NCBI RefSeq assembly: GCF_005508865.1
Contig: NZ_SCOM01000002.1
Coordinates: 1-64,000 of the forward strand
Direction of reading: 5' to 3'
DNA length: 64,000 nt
DNA from: Pseudomonas sp. F(2018)
Lineage (GTDB): Bacteria > Pseudomonadota > Gammaproteobacteria > Pseudomonadales > Pseudomonadaceae
Shown here: in pieces, positions 33,471 through 41,866 of the stretch
How the letters are laid out: each line of letters starts with the position of its first letter
Numbering within the stretch: position 1 is the first letter of the stretch
Notes under the pieces: generated by a model
The model's input: only the letters and a program-made list of their open reading frames with translations
What the model was told of the DNA's origin: nothing
The model's database searches: none
Made by a program: the position numbers and the translations under genes

Positions 33471-34397
33471 TCAGTTGCCCGACAGTGGCGCGGCGAAGGG
33501 CGCCTCCAGCGGCGCACCGTCGAAGTTCTTGATCAGCTCGATGAGAATCTGGGTGGCCGGGCCGAGCACCTTGTCCTTGTTGCTGTAGAGGAAGAAGCGC
33601 GGCCGGCGGGTGCCGCCCTGTTCCATCGGCAACGGCTTGAGCAGGCCTTCTTCCAGTTCGCGGGCGATCAGGTGGTGCGGCAGCCAGGCGAAGCCCAGGC
33701 CGCTGCTGACGAAGGTACGCGCGGTAGGCAGGCTGCCCACCGTCCAGCGCTGTTCGGCGCCGAGCCAGCCGGCGTCGCGCGGCTGCACGCGGCCGCTGTC
33801 GCGGGTCACCACCTGCATCTGGCCCTCCAGGTCCTGGAAGGTCACCGGGCGTTGCAGGCGATGCAGCGGATGTTCCGGGTGGGCCACGGCGAGGAATTCC
33901 ACCTCCCCCAGTTCGATGGGCAGATAGCCGGTGATGTTGAGGGCGCTGATGGCCAGGTCCGCGGAACCTTCGCGCAGCACTTCCTCGACGCCGGACAGCA
34001 CCTCTTCGCGCAGGCGCACGCGGCAGCCACGGCTCTGCGGCATGAAGGCGGAGAGGGTGCGCACGATGTTGGCGGTGGGGTAGGCGGCGTCCACCACCAG
34101 GCGCACCTCGGCCTCCCAGCCCTGTTCCATGTGGTGGGCCAGTTCCTCCAGCTGGCTGGCCTGCTTGACCAGCTGCCGCGAGCGGCGCAGCAGCACTTCG
34201 CCGGCCTCGGTGAGCACCGCCTTGCGCCCGTCGATGCGCAGCAGCGGTGCGCCCAGCTGCTCCTGCATGCGCGCCACCGTATAGCTCACCGACGACTGCG
34301 AGCGGTGCAGCGCCTCGGCCGCCTGGGCGAAGCCGCCGTGGTCCACCACCGCCTGCAGGGTGCGCCATTGATCCAGCGTGACACGGGGCGCTTTCAT
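33471..34397 (-). CDS. LysR-family transcriptional regulator
   Basis: 308 residues. N-terminal winged HTH with FAQAAEALHRSQSSVSYTVARMQEQLG (about 22-48), then the effector-binding domain. Ten bp before the hydrolase gene on the same strand and divergent from a small secreted-protein gene (48 bp gap). An AT-rich palindrome further right, before azoR, is a candidate site for it or for another regulator. Confidence 0.87.
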   Translation of the reverse strand: MKAPRVTLDQWRTLQAVVDHGGFAQAAEALHRSQSSVSYTVARMQEQLGAPLLRIDGRKAVLTEAGEVLLRRSRQLVKQASQLEELAHHMEQGWEAEVRLVVDAAYPTANIVRTLSAFMPQSRGCRVRLREEVLSGVEEVLREGSADLAISALNITGYLPIELGEVEFLAVAHPEHPLHRLQRPVTFQDLEGQMQVVTRDSGRVQPRDAGWLGAEQRWTVGSLPTARTFVSSGLGFAWLPHHLIARELEEGLLKPLPMEQGGTRRPRFFLYSNKDKVLGPATQILIELIKNFDGAPLEAPFAAPLSGN

Positions 34398-34445
34398 CGC
34401 CGCTTCCTCTTCTCTAATCTGAGCACCCCCAATAGGAGAGTGCCG

Positions 34446-34760
34446 ATGAAAAACTGCTGCCTGGTCCTGCTCGCTATGCTGCCGCTGACCGCCTTCGCTT
34501 ACCCCACCGAGCTGAAGAAGCAGCTGAACGGCGCCGAGGTATCCGCCACGATCCAGGAGATCGACAGCAATATCGGCGGCCTCACCCTGTACAACTACGG
34601 CACTCTTGATGCCAAGTGCAGCGCCCGCTTCCAAAACGGCCCCGAGGCGCCGCGCACCCGTGCCTCCGAGCTGAAGGCCGGGGAGAGCGTGACCCAGACG
34701 GTGAAGTTCGCCCGCAACATCATCAAGCTGCGGGTGGATCTTACCTGCGAGCAGAAGTGA
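34446..34760 (+). CDS. Small secreted protein of unknown function
   Basis: 104 residues. Signal peptide 1-18 (LTAFA), then a small beta-rich domain with a Cys (KCSARFQNGP), ELKAGESVTQTV and a C-terminal LTC. The layout matches the 119-residue protein at 17797-18156. Probably periplasmic. Separated from the divergent LysR start by only 48 bp. Confidence 0.65.
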   Translation: MKNCCLVLLAMLPLTAFAYPTELKKQLNGAEVSATIQEIDSNIGGLTLYNYGTLDAKCSARFQNGPEAPRTRASELKAGESVTQTVKFARNIIKLRVDLTCEQK

Positions 34761-34777
34761 GCCTAGGACTCGCTTCG

Positions 34778-34804
34778 CAAATAATCAACTTAATCGATTA
34801 TTTG
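34778..34804. promoter_or_regulatory. AT-rich palindrome upstream of azoR, candidate operator
   Basis: CAAATAATC (34778-34786) and GATTATTTG (34796-34804) form a perfect 9-bp inverted repeat with a 9-bp spacer. It is strikingly AT-rich compared with the flanks and sits 85 bp before the azoreductase start. The TAATC-N9-GATTA core also fits the general T-N11-A form of LysR sites. A regulator-binding site is the likely reading. Confidence 0.55.
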
Positions 34805-34889
34805 AAGCGGATATTTGCGCTTTTTAATCTTATTGGCTGACCATAACCTTCGCTCCATCGAAGCAAACAACCCCGATGGAGTTAGCCAA

Positions 34890-35489
34890 ATGTCCCGCAT
34901 CCTCGTTATCGAAAGCAGTGCCCGCCAGGAAGGTTCCGTATCCCGCCAGCTGACCGCCGACTTCATCGCCCAGTGGCAGGCCGCCCACCCGCAAGACCAG
35001 GTGACCGTACGTGACCTGGCCAAACAGCCGGTGCCGCACCTGGACGAAACCCTGCTCGCCGGCTGGATGAAGCCTGCCGAGCAGCAGAGCGATGCCGAGC
35101 AGGCCGCCGCCGCCCGCTCCAACCAGCTGACCGACGAAGTGCTGGCCGCCGACGTGCTGGTACTGGCCGCACCGATGTACAACTTCGCCATCCCCAGCAC
35201 CCTGAAAGCCTGGCTGGACCATGTGCTGCGCGCCGGCGTCACCTTCAAGTACACCGAGACCGGCCCCCAGGGCCTGCTCACCGGCAAGCGCGCCGTCGTG
35301 CTGACCGCCCGTGGCGGCATCTACGCCGGTAGCGGCCTGGATCACCAGGAACCCTACCTGCGCCAGGCTCTGGCCTTCATCGGCATCCACGACGTGCAGT
35401 TCGTCCACGCCGAAGGCCTGAACATGGGCGCCGAGTTCTCCGAGCAAGGCCTGGCCAAGGCGCGCGAGCAACTGGCTCAGGTCGCCTGA
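34890..35489 (+). CDS. azoR: FMN-dependent NADH-azoreductase
   Basis: 199 residues, flavodoxin-like fold. Shows the AzoR pattern: SARQEGSVSRQL (FMN phosphate loop, about 10-21), LAAPMYNFAIPSTLKAWLDHVLRAGVTFKY and TARGGIYAG. Reduces azo bonds and quinones using NADH and FMN. An AT-rich palindrome upstream is a likely control site. The start with GGAG at a good distance is used rather than a leader of 25 residues. Confidence 0.92.
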   Translation: MSRILVIESSARQEGSVSRQLTADFIAQWQAAHPQDQVTVRDLAKQPVPHLDETLLAGWMKPAEQQSDAEQAAAARSNQLTDEVLAADVLVLAAPMYNFAIPSTLKAWLDHVLRAGVTFKYTETGPQGLLTGKRAVVLTARGGIYAGSGLDHQEPYLRQALAFIGIHDVQFVHAEGLNMGAEFSEQGLAKAREQLAQVA

Positions 35490-35746
35490 TTCACCGATTC
35501 TCCCCTGGGGCCGAGCTTTGTCGGCCCATCCACCGGTTCGCACGGGTGCTCCTCCCGGCGGGCCGGTTTTTTATTGGTCGCGAGAAAGTCCGCGAGCGCG
35601 TTGCCAGGCGCAACCAATCGGCTGTTTCCGTAGCGCGACATGACTTCGCCGAGCTGTACTCATCCGCCTGTTCATAACTGTGTTTGAAATATTGAACGGC
35701 ATGTGTTGCCATAGCCCCACCTTGAATCGGGTGGTCGGAGGCGACG

Positions 35747-36643
35747 GTGCAGTTGTCGGGTCGTGGTGTGGTGCTGTCGGTGGTGGCGTCGGTGTTGTTC
35801 GTGCTGATTCCCGGCTATGTGCGTGAACTGGCGCCGCTAGACGGCTTGCAGGTATTCGCCCAGCGCATCCTCTGGTCGATTCCAGCCGTGCTCCTGCTGG
35901 TGGCCCTGGCACGGCAGTGGCAGGTACTCGGCGCCGCCTTCGTAAGGCTGCGTCGCGAGCCGTTGCTGCTGGCTGCGCTGCCATTGGCGGCCGCCTTGAT
36001 GGGCGTGCAGTGGCTGCTGTTCGTCTGGGCTCCGCTGGCCGGCAGGATGCTCGATGTGTCCCTCGGCTACTTCCTGCTGCCGCTGGCCATGGTGCTGGTC
36101 GGCCGGCTGTTCTACGGCGAGCGCCTGCGTCCGTTGCAGCGCATCGCCGTGGCCTGTGCGCTGCTGGGGGTGGCGCACGAGCTGTGGCTGACCCGTGCCT
36201 TCTCCTGGGTGACCCTGGTCGCCGCCCTCGGTTATCCGCCGTACTTCATGCTGCGCCGCTGGATGCGCCTGGACGCGCTGTCCGGCTTCGTCCTGGAGAT
36301 GCTGATGCTGGCGCCGCTGGCCATCTGGCTGATCCACTCCTATGGCCCGCCGGCGGTGTTCACCGGGGCGCCGCAGCTGTGGTGGCTATTGCCGGGCCTG
36401 GGCCTGCTCAGCGCCCTGGCCTTCGGCGCCATGATGGCGGCCAGCCGCCTATTGCCGCTGGGGCTGTTCGGCATTTTCAGCTATGTGGAGCCGGTGCTGC
36501 TGTTCGGCGTCGCCGTGCTGTTTCTCGGCGAGGCCTTCGCTCCGCAGCAGCTGTGGACCTACGGGCCGATCTGGCTGGCGGTGCTGCTCACCGGCTGGGA
36601 CAGCGCGCGCCTGCTGCACAAGCAGGCGCGGCGGGTGAGCTAG
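35747..36643 (+). CDS. RarD/EamA-type membrane transporter
   Basis: 298 residues from a GTG start with GGAGG at 8 nt. About ten hydrophobic helices; an ELAPLDGLQVFAQRILWSIPAVLLL segment and FSYVEPVLLFGVAVLFLGE are signs of the RarD branch of the EamA drug/metabolite family. Exports or imports small metabolites; the substrate is unknown. Its stop adjoins the convergent reductase gene. Confidence 0.85.
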   Translation: MQLSGRGVVLSVVASVLFVLIPGYVRELAPLDGLQVFAQRILWSIPAVLLLVALARQWQVLGAAFVRLRREPLLLAALPLAAALMGVQWLLFVWAPLAGRMLDVSLGYFLLPLAMVLVGRLFYGERLRPLQRIAVACALLGVAHELWLTRAFSWVTLVAALGYPPYFMLRRWMRLDALSGFVLEMLMLAPLAIWLIHSYGPPAVFTGAPQLWWLLPGLGLLSALAFGAMMAASRLLPLGLFGIFSYVEPVLLFGVAVLFLGEAFAPQQLWTYGPIWLAVLLTGWDSARLLHKQARRVS

Positions 36644-37183
36644 TCAGGCGTCTTCCGCCAGCACCTGGTAGTGCAGCTGCGCCACGCCGCTGGGGAACAT
36701 CCGATGTGCCTGCAGACTCAGGCGGTGCTCGAGGCCGGTGGCGAACAGCTGGATGCCGGCACCGAGCAGGTGCGGGATGACGCTCACTATGAGTTCATCG
36801 AGCAGACCGGCGGCCAGGCAGTTGCCGGCCAGGCTGCCGCCGCCGACCAGCCAGACTCGCTTGCAGCCCCTCGCGGCCAGCTCATCCAGGGCCTCGGTCG
36901 GTGTGCAGTGACGCCCCTGCACGTCGGCCGGCGGCTGCTCCAGCGGATTGCGGGCGAGGACCAGACAGGGCTTGCCGGGGTAGGGCCAGTCGATGCCGAA
37001 GCCGCGCACCATGTCGTAGGTGGCGCGGCCCATCAGCAGACCATCGATACTCTGGTAGAAGCCTTCGTAGCCGTGATCCTCGCCGGAGGCCTCGATGCTC
37101 TCCAGCCAGTCCATGGCGCCATCGGGGCGGGCGATATAGCCATCCAGGCTGGCGGCCACGTAGTAGACCAGTTGCGGCTTCAT
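36644..37183 (-). CDS. Dihydrofolate reductase-family protein (RibD C-terminal-like)
   Basis: 179 residues. N-terminal VYYVAASLDGYIARPDGAMDWL and central LLMGRATYDMVRGFG, with WLVGGGSLAGNCLAAGLLDEL, are those of the RibD-C/YwjB family of NADPH-dependent reductases. Likely a cytosolic pterin- or flavin-precursor-related or detoxifying reductase; the substrate is not known. Confidence 0.85.
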   Translation of the reverse strand: MKPQLVYYVAASLDGYIARPDGAMDWLESIEASGEDHGYEGFYQSIDGLLMGRATYDMVRGFGIDWPYPGKPCLVLARNPLEQPPADVQGRHCTPTEALDELAARGCKRVWLVGGGSLAGNCLAAGLLDELIVSVIPHLLGAGIQLFATGLEHRLSLQAHRMFPSGVAQLHYQVLAEDA

Positions 37184-37193
37184 GCGGCGCCGA

Positions 37194-37604
37194 TCAGTCC
37201 AGCACGTTCTCGATGATCTCGTAGATCAGCCCGCTGGCCAGGGCCACCAGCACCACGTCGGTACCGACCTGGCGCCACTCGTAGCCGTCGTAGTGCGGCA
37301 GCTGGCCGAGCAGACGGTTGTCGAAGCGCTTGGCGATGCCCGGTGGCAGCGGCTTGCCGCGTGCCAGGTTCTTGCGGATGCCCGGCGGCAGTGAGTCGGC
37401 GGGGCCGATCAGGTTGCGGTTGTCGCCGAGGACGACACGCACCCGGCCGATATCGATGCTCGGGCCGCGCAGGTCGACGGTGACGTCGGGATCACCGCCG
37501 CCGCCGTGCTTGTCATGCTTGTCGTGTTTGGGTGCGGCGCCGGCGCTGTTCAGGCCAAGGGCGAGAGCGGCGGCGAGCAGGGTGAGCGGCAGGATGCGAG
37601 GCAT
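37194..37604 (-). CDS. CigR/RcnB-like secreted protein
   Basis: 136 residues. Signal peptide (to about 24), a His/Lys/Gly-rich linker (PKHDKHDKHGGGGD) that could bind metal, then a domain with LPPGIRKNLARGKPLPPGIAKRF and LPHYDGYEWRQVGTDVVLV, typical of the RcnB/CigR family, ending in a hydrophobic segment. RcnB is a periplasmic nickel/cobalt-homeostasis protein and CigR a virulence regulator; which one applies is not known. An ATG is used two codons after a GTG. Confidence 0.75.
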   Translation of the reverse strand: MPRILPLTLLAAALALGLNSAGAAPKHDKHDKHGGGGDPDVTVDLRGPSIDIGRVRVVLGDNRNLIGPADSLPPGIRKNLARGKPLPPGIAKRFDNRLLGQLPHYDGYEWRQVGTDVVLVALASGLIYEIIENVLD

Positions 37605-37661
37605 GGGCACCTTCTCCGATAGGGTGTACAGATTCGAACCCCGCCTCGCTTGAATGTTCCT

Positions 37662-38315
37662 TCAGGCCGGCGCCTGGGCTCGGTTATCCAGCACTCGCAG
37701 TATGGCTCGCAGCAGCACGCCGTACAGCGGCACGAACAGCATCAGGCTGACGGCCAGCTTGACCCCGTAGTCCACCGTGGCGATTTCCACCCAGTGCTCG
37801 GCCATGAACGGGTTGTCGCTGCGCCAGAAGGCCACCGAGAAGAAGGCGAAGGTGTCCAGCAGGTTGCCGAGGATGGTCGAGGCGGTCGGCGCTATCCACC
37901 ACTGCGGCAGCTGGCGCAGGCGGTCGAACACCTGGATGTCGAGCAATTGGCCGAGCACGTAGGCGAGGAAGCTGGCCACCGAGATGCGCAGGACGAACTC
38001 GTTGTACTCGCCCAGTGCCGCCAGGCCGCGGAAGGCGCCCTCCTGGAACAGCACCGAGACCACGTAGGAAGCGAGCAGGGCGGGAATCATCACCCGGGCG
38101 ATCACCTGGCGCGCCGGGCTCTTGCCGAGCAGGCGCACGGTCAGGTCGCTGGCCAGGAAGATGAACGGAAAGCTGAACGCGCCCCAGGTGGTGTGCCAGC
38201 CGAACAGGGTGATCGGCAGCTGCACCAGGTAGTTGCTGGCGATGATGATGAGGATGTGGAAGGCGATCAGCACGGCCAGGGCCGAACGCTGGTGCGCCGC
38301 ATGGGGCAGAAGCAT
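37662..38315 (-). CDS. yhhQ: Queuosine precursor transporter, YhhQ/VUT family
   Basis: 217 residues with about six helices. Family motifs include IIIASNYLVQLPITLFGWHTTWGAFSFPFIFLASDLTVR and DNPFMAEHW. YhhQ imports preQ0/preQ1, precursors of the tRNA wobble base queuosine. The ATG used follows AAAAAGG at 8 nt; an upstream ATG (38354) lies in the first strand of a likely preQ1 riboswitch, so it is not the start. The RNA supports both the start and the function. Confidence 0.9.
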   Translation of the reverse strand: MLLPHAAHQRSALAVLIAFHILIIIASNYLVQLPITLFGWHTTWGAFSFPFIFLASDLTVRLLGKSPARQVIARVMIPALLASYVVSVLFQEGAFRGLAALGEYNEFVLRISVASFLAYVLGQLLDIQVFDRLRQLPQWWIAPTASTILGNLLDTFAFFSVAFWRSDNPFMAEHWVEIATVDYGVKLAVSLMLFVPLYGVLLRAILRVLDNRAQAPA

Positions 38316-38319
38316 GGAG

Positions 38320-38356
38320 GCTACCTTTTTAATGGATGGGGTTAGGGAACCCATGC
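38320..38356 (-). promoter_or_regulatory. Probable preQ1-I riboswitch upstream of yhhQ
   Basis: On the minus strand, P1 is AUGGG (38354-38350) paired with CCCAU (38340-38336). The loop is UUCCCUAAC, and the A-rich tail AUUAAAAAGG contains the Shine-Dalgarno. The CCU of the loop can pair with AGG of the tail, closing an H-type pseudoknot that hides the RBS. The layout is nearly the same as the short class I preQ1 aptamer of Thermoanaerobacter tengcongensis (CUGGG...UAACCCCAG...AAGG). Ligand binding would lower translation of the transporter. Confidence 0.75.
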
Positions 38357-38491
38357 CGGCCGGAATGGCTGGCGGCGCGCATTCTATCCGCTCGGACGGT
38401 TTTGTACAAAATTCGATCAGATGCGGCCTTTTGCCCCGACAACCGTTACCCTATGCAACCTGTTTTCGATCTGTGCCGAGGTAAGTCCCCC

Positions 38492-39838
38492 GTGTTTTCC
38501 CAATTCGCCCTGCATGAACGCCTGCTCAAGGCCGTCGCCGAGCTGAACTTCACCGAGCCGACGCCGGTGCAGCTCGCGGCCATTCCGCCGGCTCTGGAGG
38601 GGCGTGACCTGCGGGTGACGGCGCAGACCGGCAGTGGCAAGACCGCGGCCTTCCTGCTGCCGCTACTCAACCGCCTGCTCGGCGACGCCAACTCCAAGCA
38701 GCGCACCGACGTGCGCTCGCTGATCCTGCTGCCGACCCGCGAGTTGGCCCAGCAGATCCTCAAGGAAGTCGAGCGCTTCTCCCAGTTCACCTTCATCAAG
38801 TCGGCGCTGGTCACTGGCGGTGAGGACTTCAAGGAGCAGGCGGCCCTGCTGCGTCGCCAGCCGGACCTGCTGATCGCCACCCCGGGTCGGCTGATGGAAC
38901 ACCTCAACGCCGGCAGCCTGAAGCTCAATGGTGTCGAGGTGCTGGTGCTGGACGAGGCCGACCGCATGCTCGACCTGGGCTTCGCCGAGGACATCGAGCG
39001 CATCACCGCCGAATGCGTCAACCGCCAGCAGACCCTGCTGTTCTCCGCCACCGGCGGCGGCAAGGTGCTGCGCGAGATGATCGCCAAGGTGCTGCGCGAG
39101 CCGGTGCACCTCAAGCTCAACAGCGTCGACCAGCTCAGCGAGACCACCGTCCAGCAGATCATCACTGCCGACGACCCGGGCCACAAGGAACGTCTGGTGC
39201 ACTGGCTGCTGACCAACGAGACCTACCGCAAGGCCATCGTCTTCACCAACACCCGGGTCCAGGCCGATCGCCTGTACGGACACCTGGTGGCGGCCGACTA
39301 CAAGGCCTTCGTGCTGCACGGCGACAAGGACCAGAAGGACCGCAAACTGGCCATCGACCGCCTCAAGCAGGGCGGGAGCAAGGTGCTGGTGGCCACCGAC
39401 GTGGCGGCCCGTGGCCTGGATATCGAGGGTCTGGATCTGGTGATCAACTTCGACATGCCGCGCTCCGGCGACGAGTACGTGCACCGCATCGGCCGTACCG
39501 GTCGCGCCGGCGCCGATGGCCTGGCGGTATCGCTGATCTGCCACAACGACTGGAACCTGATGTCGAGCATCGAGCGCTACCTCAAGCAGCGCTTCGAGCG
39601 TCGGGTGATCAAGGAGCTCAAGGGCAGCTACCAGGGGCCGAAGAACGTCAAGGCATCCGGCAAGGCCGTCGGCGTGAAGAAGAAAAAGACCGACAAGAAG
39701 GATGGTGCGAAGAAGAGCGCGGCCAACAAGCCGGCAGCCGCCAAGCGCCGCTCGAACGCACCGAAGGCCGCGCCCTCCAGCCTGGTCAGCCAGGACGGCA
39801 TGGCCCCGCTGAAGCGCAAGAAGCCGGCGGCGGAGTGA
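38492..39838 (+). CDS. DEAD-box ATP-dependent RNA helicase
   Basis: 448 residues from a GTG start (FSQFALHERLLKAV) with GAGG at about 9 nt. Motifs: Q motif PTPVQ, motif I AQTGSGKT, II DEAD, III SAT, VI HRIGRTGR. The C-terminal tail (about 385-448) is Lys/Ala-rich and basic, suited to RNA binding. Resembles SrmB/RhlE-type helicases in ribosome assembly or RNA decay; the exact member is not assigned. An ATG 39 nt upstream is an alternative start with a weaker site. Confidence 0.9.
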   Translation: MFSQFALHERLLKAVAELNFTEPTPVQLAAIPPALEGRDLRVTAQTGSGKTAAFLLPLLNRLLGDANSKQRTDVRSLILLPTRELAQQILKEVERFSQFTFIKSALVTGGEDFKEQAALLRRQPDLLIATPGRLMEHLNAGSLKLNGVEVLVLDEADRMLDLGFAEDIERITAECVNRQQTLLFSATGGGKVLREMIAKVLREPVHLKLNSVDQLSETTVQQIITADDPGHKERLVHWLLTNETYRKAIVFTNTRVQADRLYGHLVAADYKAFVLHGDKDQKDRKLAIDRLKQGGSKVLVATDVAARGLDIEGLDLVINFDMPRSGDEYVHRIGRTGRAGADGLAVSLICHNDWNLMSSIERYLKQRFERRVIKELKGSYQGPKNVKASGKAVGVKKKKTDKKDGAKKSAANKPAAAKRRSNAPKAAPSSLVSQDGMAPLKRKKPAAE

Positions 39839-39843
39839 AACGA

Positions 39844-39875
39844 AGAGGGGGCCTGATGGGCCCCCTCTGTTTTTT
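39844..39875 (+). terminator. Rho-independent terminator of the DEAD-box helicase gene
   Basis: Stem AGAGGGGGCC/GGCCCCCTCT (10 bp, 5-nt loop) followed by GTTTTTT, starting 5 bp after the helicase stop. Confidence 0.92.
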
Positions 39876-39931
39876 ACGGCTCGGTGGGCGGCGGACTGTC
39901 GCTGCGCTCCAAGGCCACTCTGGGACTCGTG

Positions 39932-40019
39932 CTCCCTCTCCCTTTGGAAAAGGGCTGATACAGGCCGCTTCGAGCCGCTTATGATCCCCTCACCCCGACC
40001 CTCTCCCGGAGGGAGAGGG
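39932..40019. repeat. CTCTCCC/GGGAGAG-type intergenic repeat
   Basis: Two hairpin-like ends (CCCTCTCCCTTTGGAAAAGGG near 39934 and CCCTCTCCCGGAGGGAGAGGG near 39999) flank a spacer with CCCTCACCCCGA. The same arrangement occurs at 58590-58682, showing that it is a dispersed intergenic element. Confidence 0.65.
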
Positions 40020-40025
40020 CGCTTA

Positions 40026-41003
40026 CTACGGCACGATCAGAATCTTGCCGTCGCGCTCGCCGGCGGCGGCCGCGGCGATGGCTTCCTTGATCTGGCTAAT
40101 GTCGTAGGTGGCGGCGACACGGGCCTTGAGCTTGCCGCTGGCGATCAGCTGGGTCAGCTCGCCGAACACGCGGAACTGGTCGGCCTGGCTGGCCTTCTGG
40201 AACCACTTGGCCAGCCAGAAGCCGCGCAGGGTCACGTCGCGGAACACGAAGGAGGCCGCCGACACCTGGCACGGCTCGCCGCTCATCAGGCCGTAGTTCA
40301 CCAGGGTGCCGCCCTCGCTCAGGCAGGCGGCCACGTGATCGGTGGCCGCGCCACCCACGGCGTCGATGCCGAGCATCACCGGCGCACCACCGGTGGCCTC
40401 GCGTACGCGCTTGTGCAGGTCCGGGCCGTCCAGCAGCACCACGTCACCACCCTCGGCCTTGACCCCGGCTACCGCGGCCTCGCGACGCACCACGTTGATG
40501 GTCTTGAAGCCGCGCAGCTTGGCCAGCTGGATCAGGTAGCCGCCGACGCCGGAGTTGGCGGCGTTCTGGATCACCCAGTCGCCCGGCTTGAGGTCGACGA
40601 ACTCGCTGAGCAGCAGCGAGGCGGTCGGCGGGTTGATGGTCATCATCGCCAGCTGCTGCGGATCGGCGTCCGGCAGCGGGATCAGTTTGGCGGCGGGGGC
40701 GTGCAGGTGGGTGACCCAGGTGCCGATGCCCACCGGCAGCAGCACGGTCTGGCCGACCTTGACGTTGCTCACGCCTTCGCCCAGCGCTTCGACGCGGCCG
40801 ACGCCCTCGTTGCCGCCGATGGCCGGCAGTGGCGGCAGCATGCCGTATTCACCGGTCAGGGTCAGCACGTCGGAAGGGTTGATCGGTGCCGCCAGCACCT
40901 TGACCAGGGCCTGGCCGGCGGGCAGCGGCGGCAATTGCAGTTCCACCGCTTCGATCACGTCCTGTGGGACCTTGCCGCGGTGTTGGTATTCGGCTTTGAG
41001 CAT
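40026..41003 (-). CDS. MDR-superfamily oxidoreductase (2-enoyl thioester reductase/quinone oxidoreductase-like)
   Basis: 325 residues. N-terminal GroES-like domain with INPSDVLTLTGEYGMLPPLPAIGGNEGVG (resembling the MECR/Etr1 group) and a Rossmann domain with NAANSGVGGYLIQLAK for NADPH. No catalytic zinc ligands are seen. Such enzymes reduce 2-enoyl thioesters or quinones. The substrate is not fixed by sequence. Confidence 0.85.
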   Translation of the reverse strand: MLKAEYQHRGKVPQDVIEAVELQLPPLPAGQALVKVLAAPINPSDVLTLTGEYGMLPPLPAIGGNEGVGRVEALGEGVSNVKVGQTVLLPVGIGTWVTHLHAPAAKLIPLPDADPQQLAMMTINPPTASLLLSEFVDLKPGDWVIQNAANSGVGGYLIQLAKLRGFKTINVVRREAAVAGVKAEGGDVVLLDGPDLHKRVREATGGAPVMLGIDAVGGAATDHVAACLSEGGTLVNYGLMSGEPCQVSAASFVFRDVTLRGFWLAKWFQKASQADQFRVFGELTQLIASGKLKARVAATYDISQIKEAIAAAAAGERDGKILIVP

Positions 41004-41140
41004 GGCAGTTCTCCATCGTCTGAGAGCGCTGAGTCTAGACCCAAGATGCCGCCATGGGATGAATCGCCCTGCATATGCGCGGGTGATGGCGCCAGCCATG
41101 GACGAACACCTATGCTTGGTCCATCGCTAAGGGGGACCGC

Positions 41141-41866
41141 ATGTTTTCACGCGTCTGGCCGTGGCTGGTTCTGCTGCTGGCTCCCGCCGCCCCGGCAGAG
41201 CCGCTGCGCATTGGCTTCGGCACGCACAAGCCGCCCTACGTATTCGAGGGCGAGAGCCGTGGGCTGGAGTACGACATAGTGGTGGCCGCCGTGCGCGCTG
41301 CCGGCGACGAGGTGGAGGTGCGCTACGCACCGATGGAGCGGCTGCACCTGGCCCTGGGGCGCGGCGACCTGGATGGCATCGCCACCACCAATGCCTACAG
41401 TGGCCTGCCGGCGTACTACTCGGCGCCCTATATCCATTGCCAGAACGTCGCCCTGGCGCTGTCCTCGCGGGGCTATCGCATCACCAGCATCGCCGACCTG
41501 GGGCGCTACTCGATCAGCACCTTCCAGCGCGCCCGCCACCTGCTGGGGCCGGAATTCCAGGCCATGGCCGAGGCCAACTCGCACTACCGCGAGGAGGCCC
41601 AGCAGATCAACCGCAACCGCCTGTTGTACAGCGGGCGCATCGACGTGGTGGTGGGCGATCCGCGCATCATGCGCTACTTCAACCGCGAGGTCGGCGAGCA
41701 GGTCGATACCAGCCAGCCGGTGACCCAGTACATGCTGTTCCCACCGACCGCCTACAGCGTCGGCTTCCGTTTGGCGGAACAGAGCGAACGCTTCAACCGT
41801 GGCCTGGCGGCCATCCGCGCCAATGGCGAGTACCAGCGCATAGAACAGCGCTACGCCGACTATTGA
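41141..41866 (+). CDS. Periplasmic solute-binding protein (SBP_bac_3 type)
   Basis: 241 residues with a signal peptide (1-19). RIGFGTHKPPYVFEGESRGLEYDIVVAAVRAAG and the central RGDLDGIATTNA segment are those of amino-acid-type binding proteins. There is no adjacent permease gene. Probably an orphan binding protein or sensor-like member; the ligand is unknown. Its stop adjoins the convergent pseudouridine-synthase-like gene. Confidence 0.82.
   Translation: MFSRVWPWLVLLLAPAAPAEPLRIGFGTHKPPYVFEGESRGLEYDIVVAAVRAAGDEVEVRYAPMERLHLALGRGDLDGIATTNAYSGLPAYYSAPYIHCQNVALALSSRGYRITSIADLGRYSISTFQRARHLLGPEFQAMAEANSHYREEAQQINRNRLLYSGRIDVVVGDPRIMRYFNREVGEQVDTSQPVTQYMLFPPTAYSVGFRLAEQSERFNRGLAAIRANGEYQRIEQRYADY

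Noticed and set aside
35531..35577. Possible terminator after azoR (GGGCCGG followed by TTTTTTA)
   Set aside because: The T-run is good but the stem is short and several alternative pairings exist, so the structure could not be settled by eye.
35491..35712. A 73-codon minus-strand frame between azoR and the RarD-like gene
   Set aside because: No RBS, no family resemblance, and it overlaps a likely terminator region after azoR.
37625..37655. GATTCGAACCCCGC, resembling a tRNA T-loop on the minus strand
   Set aside because: No acceptor, D or anticodon arms fit the surrounding 75 bases, and the gap between genes is only 57 bp.
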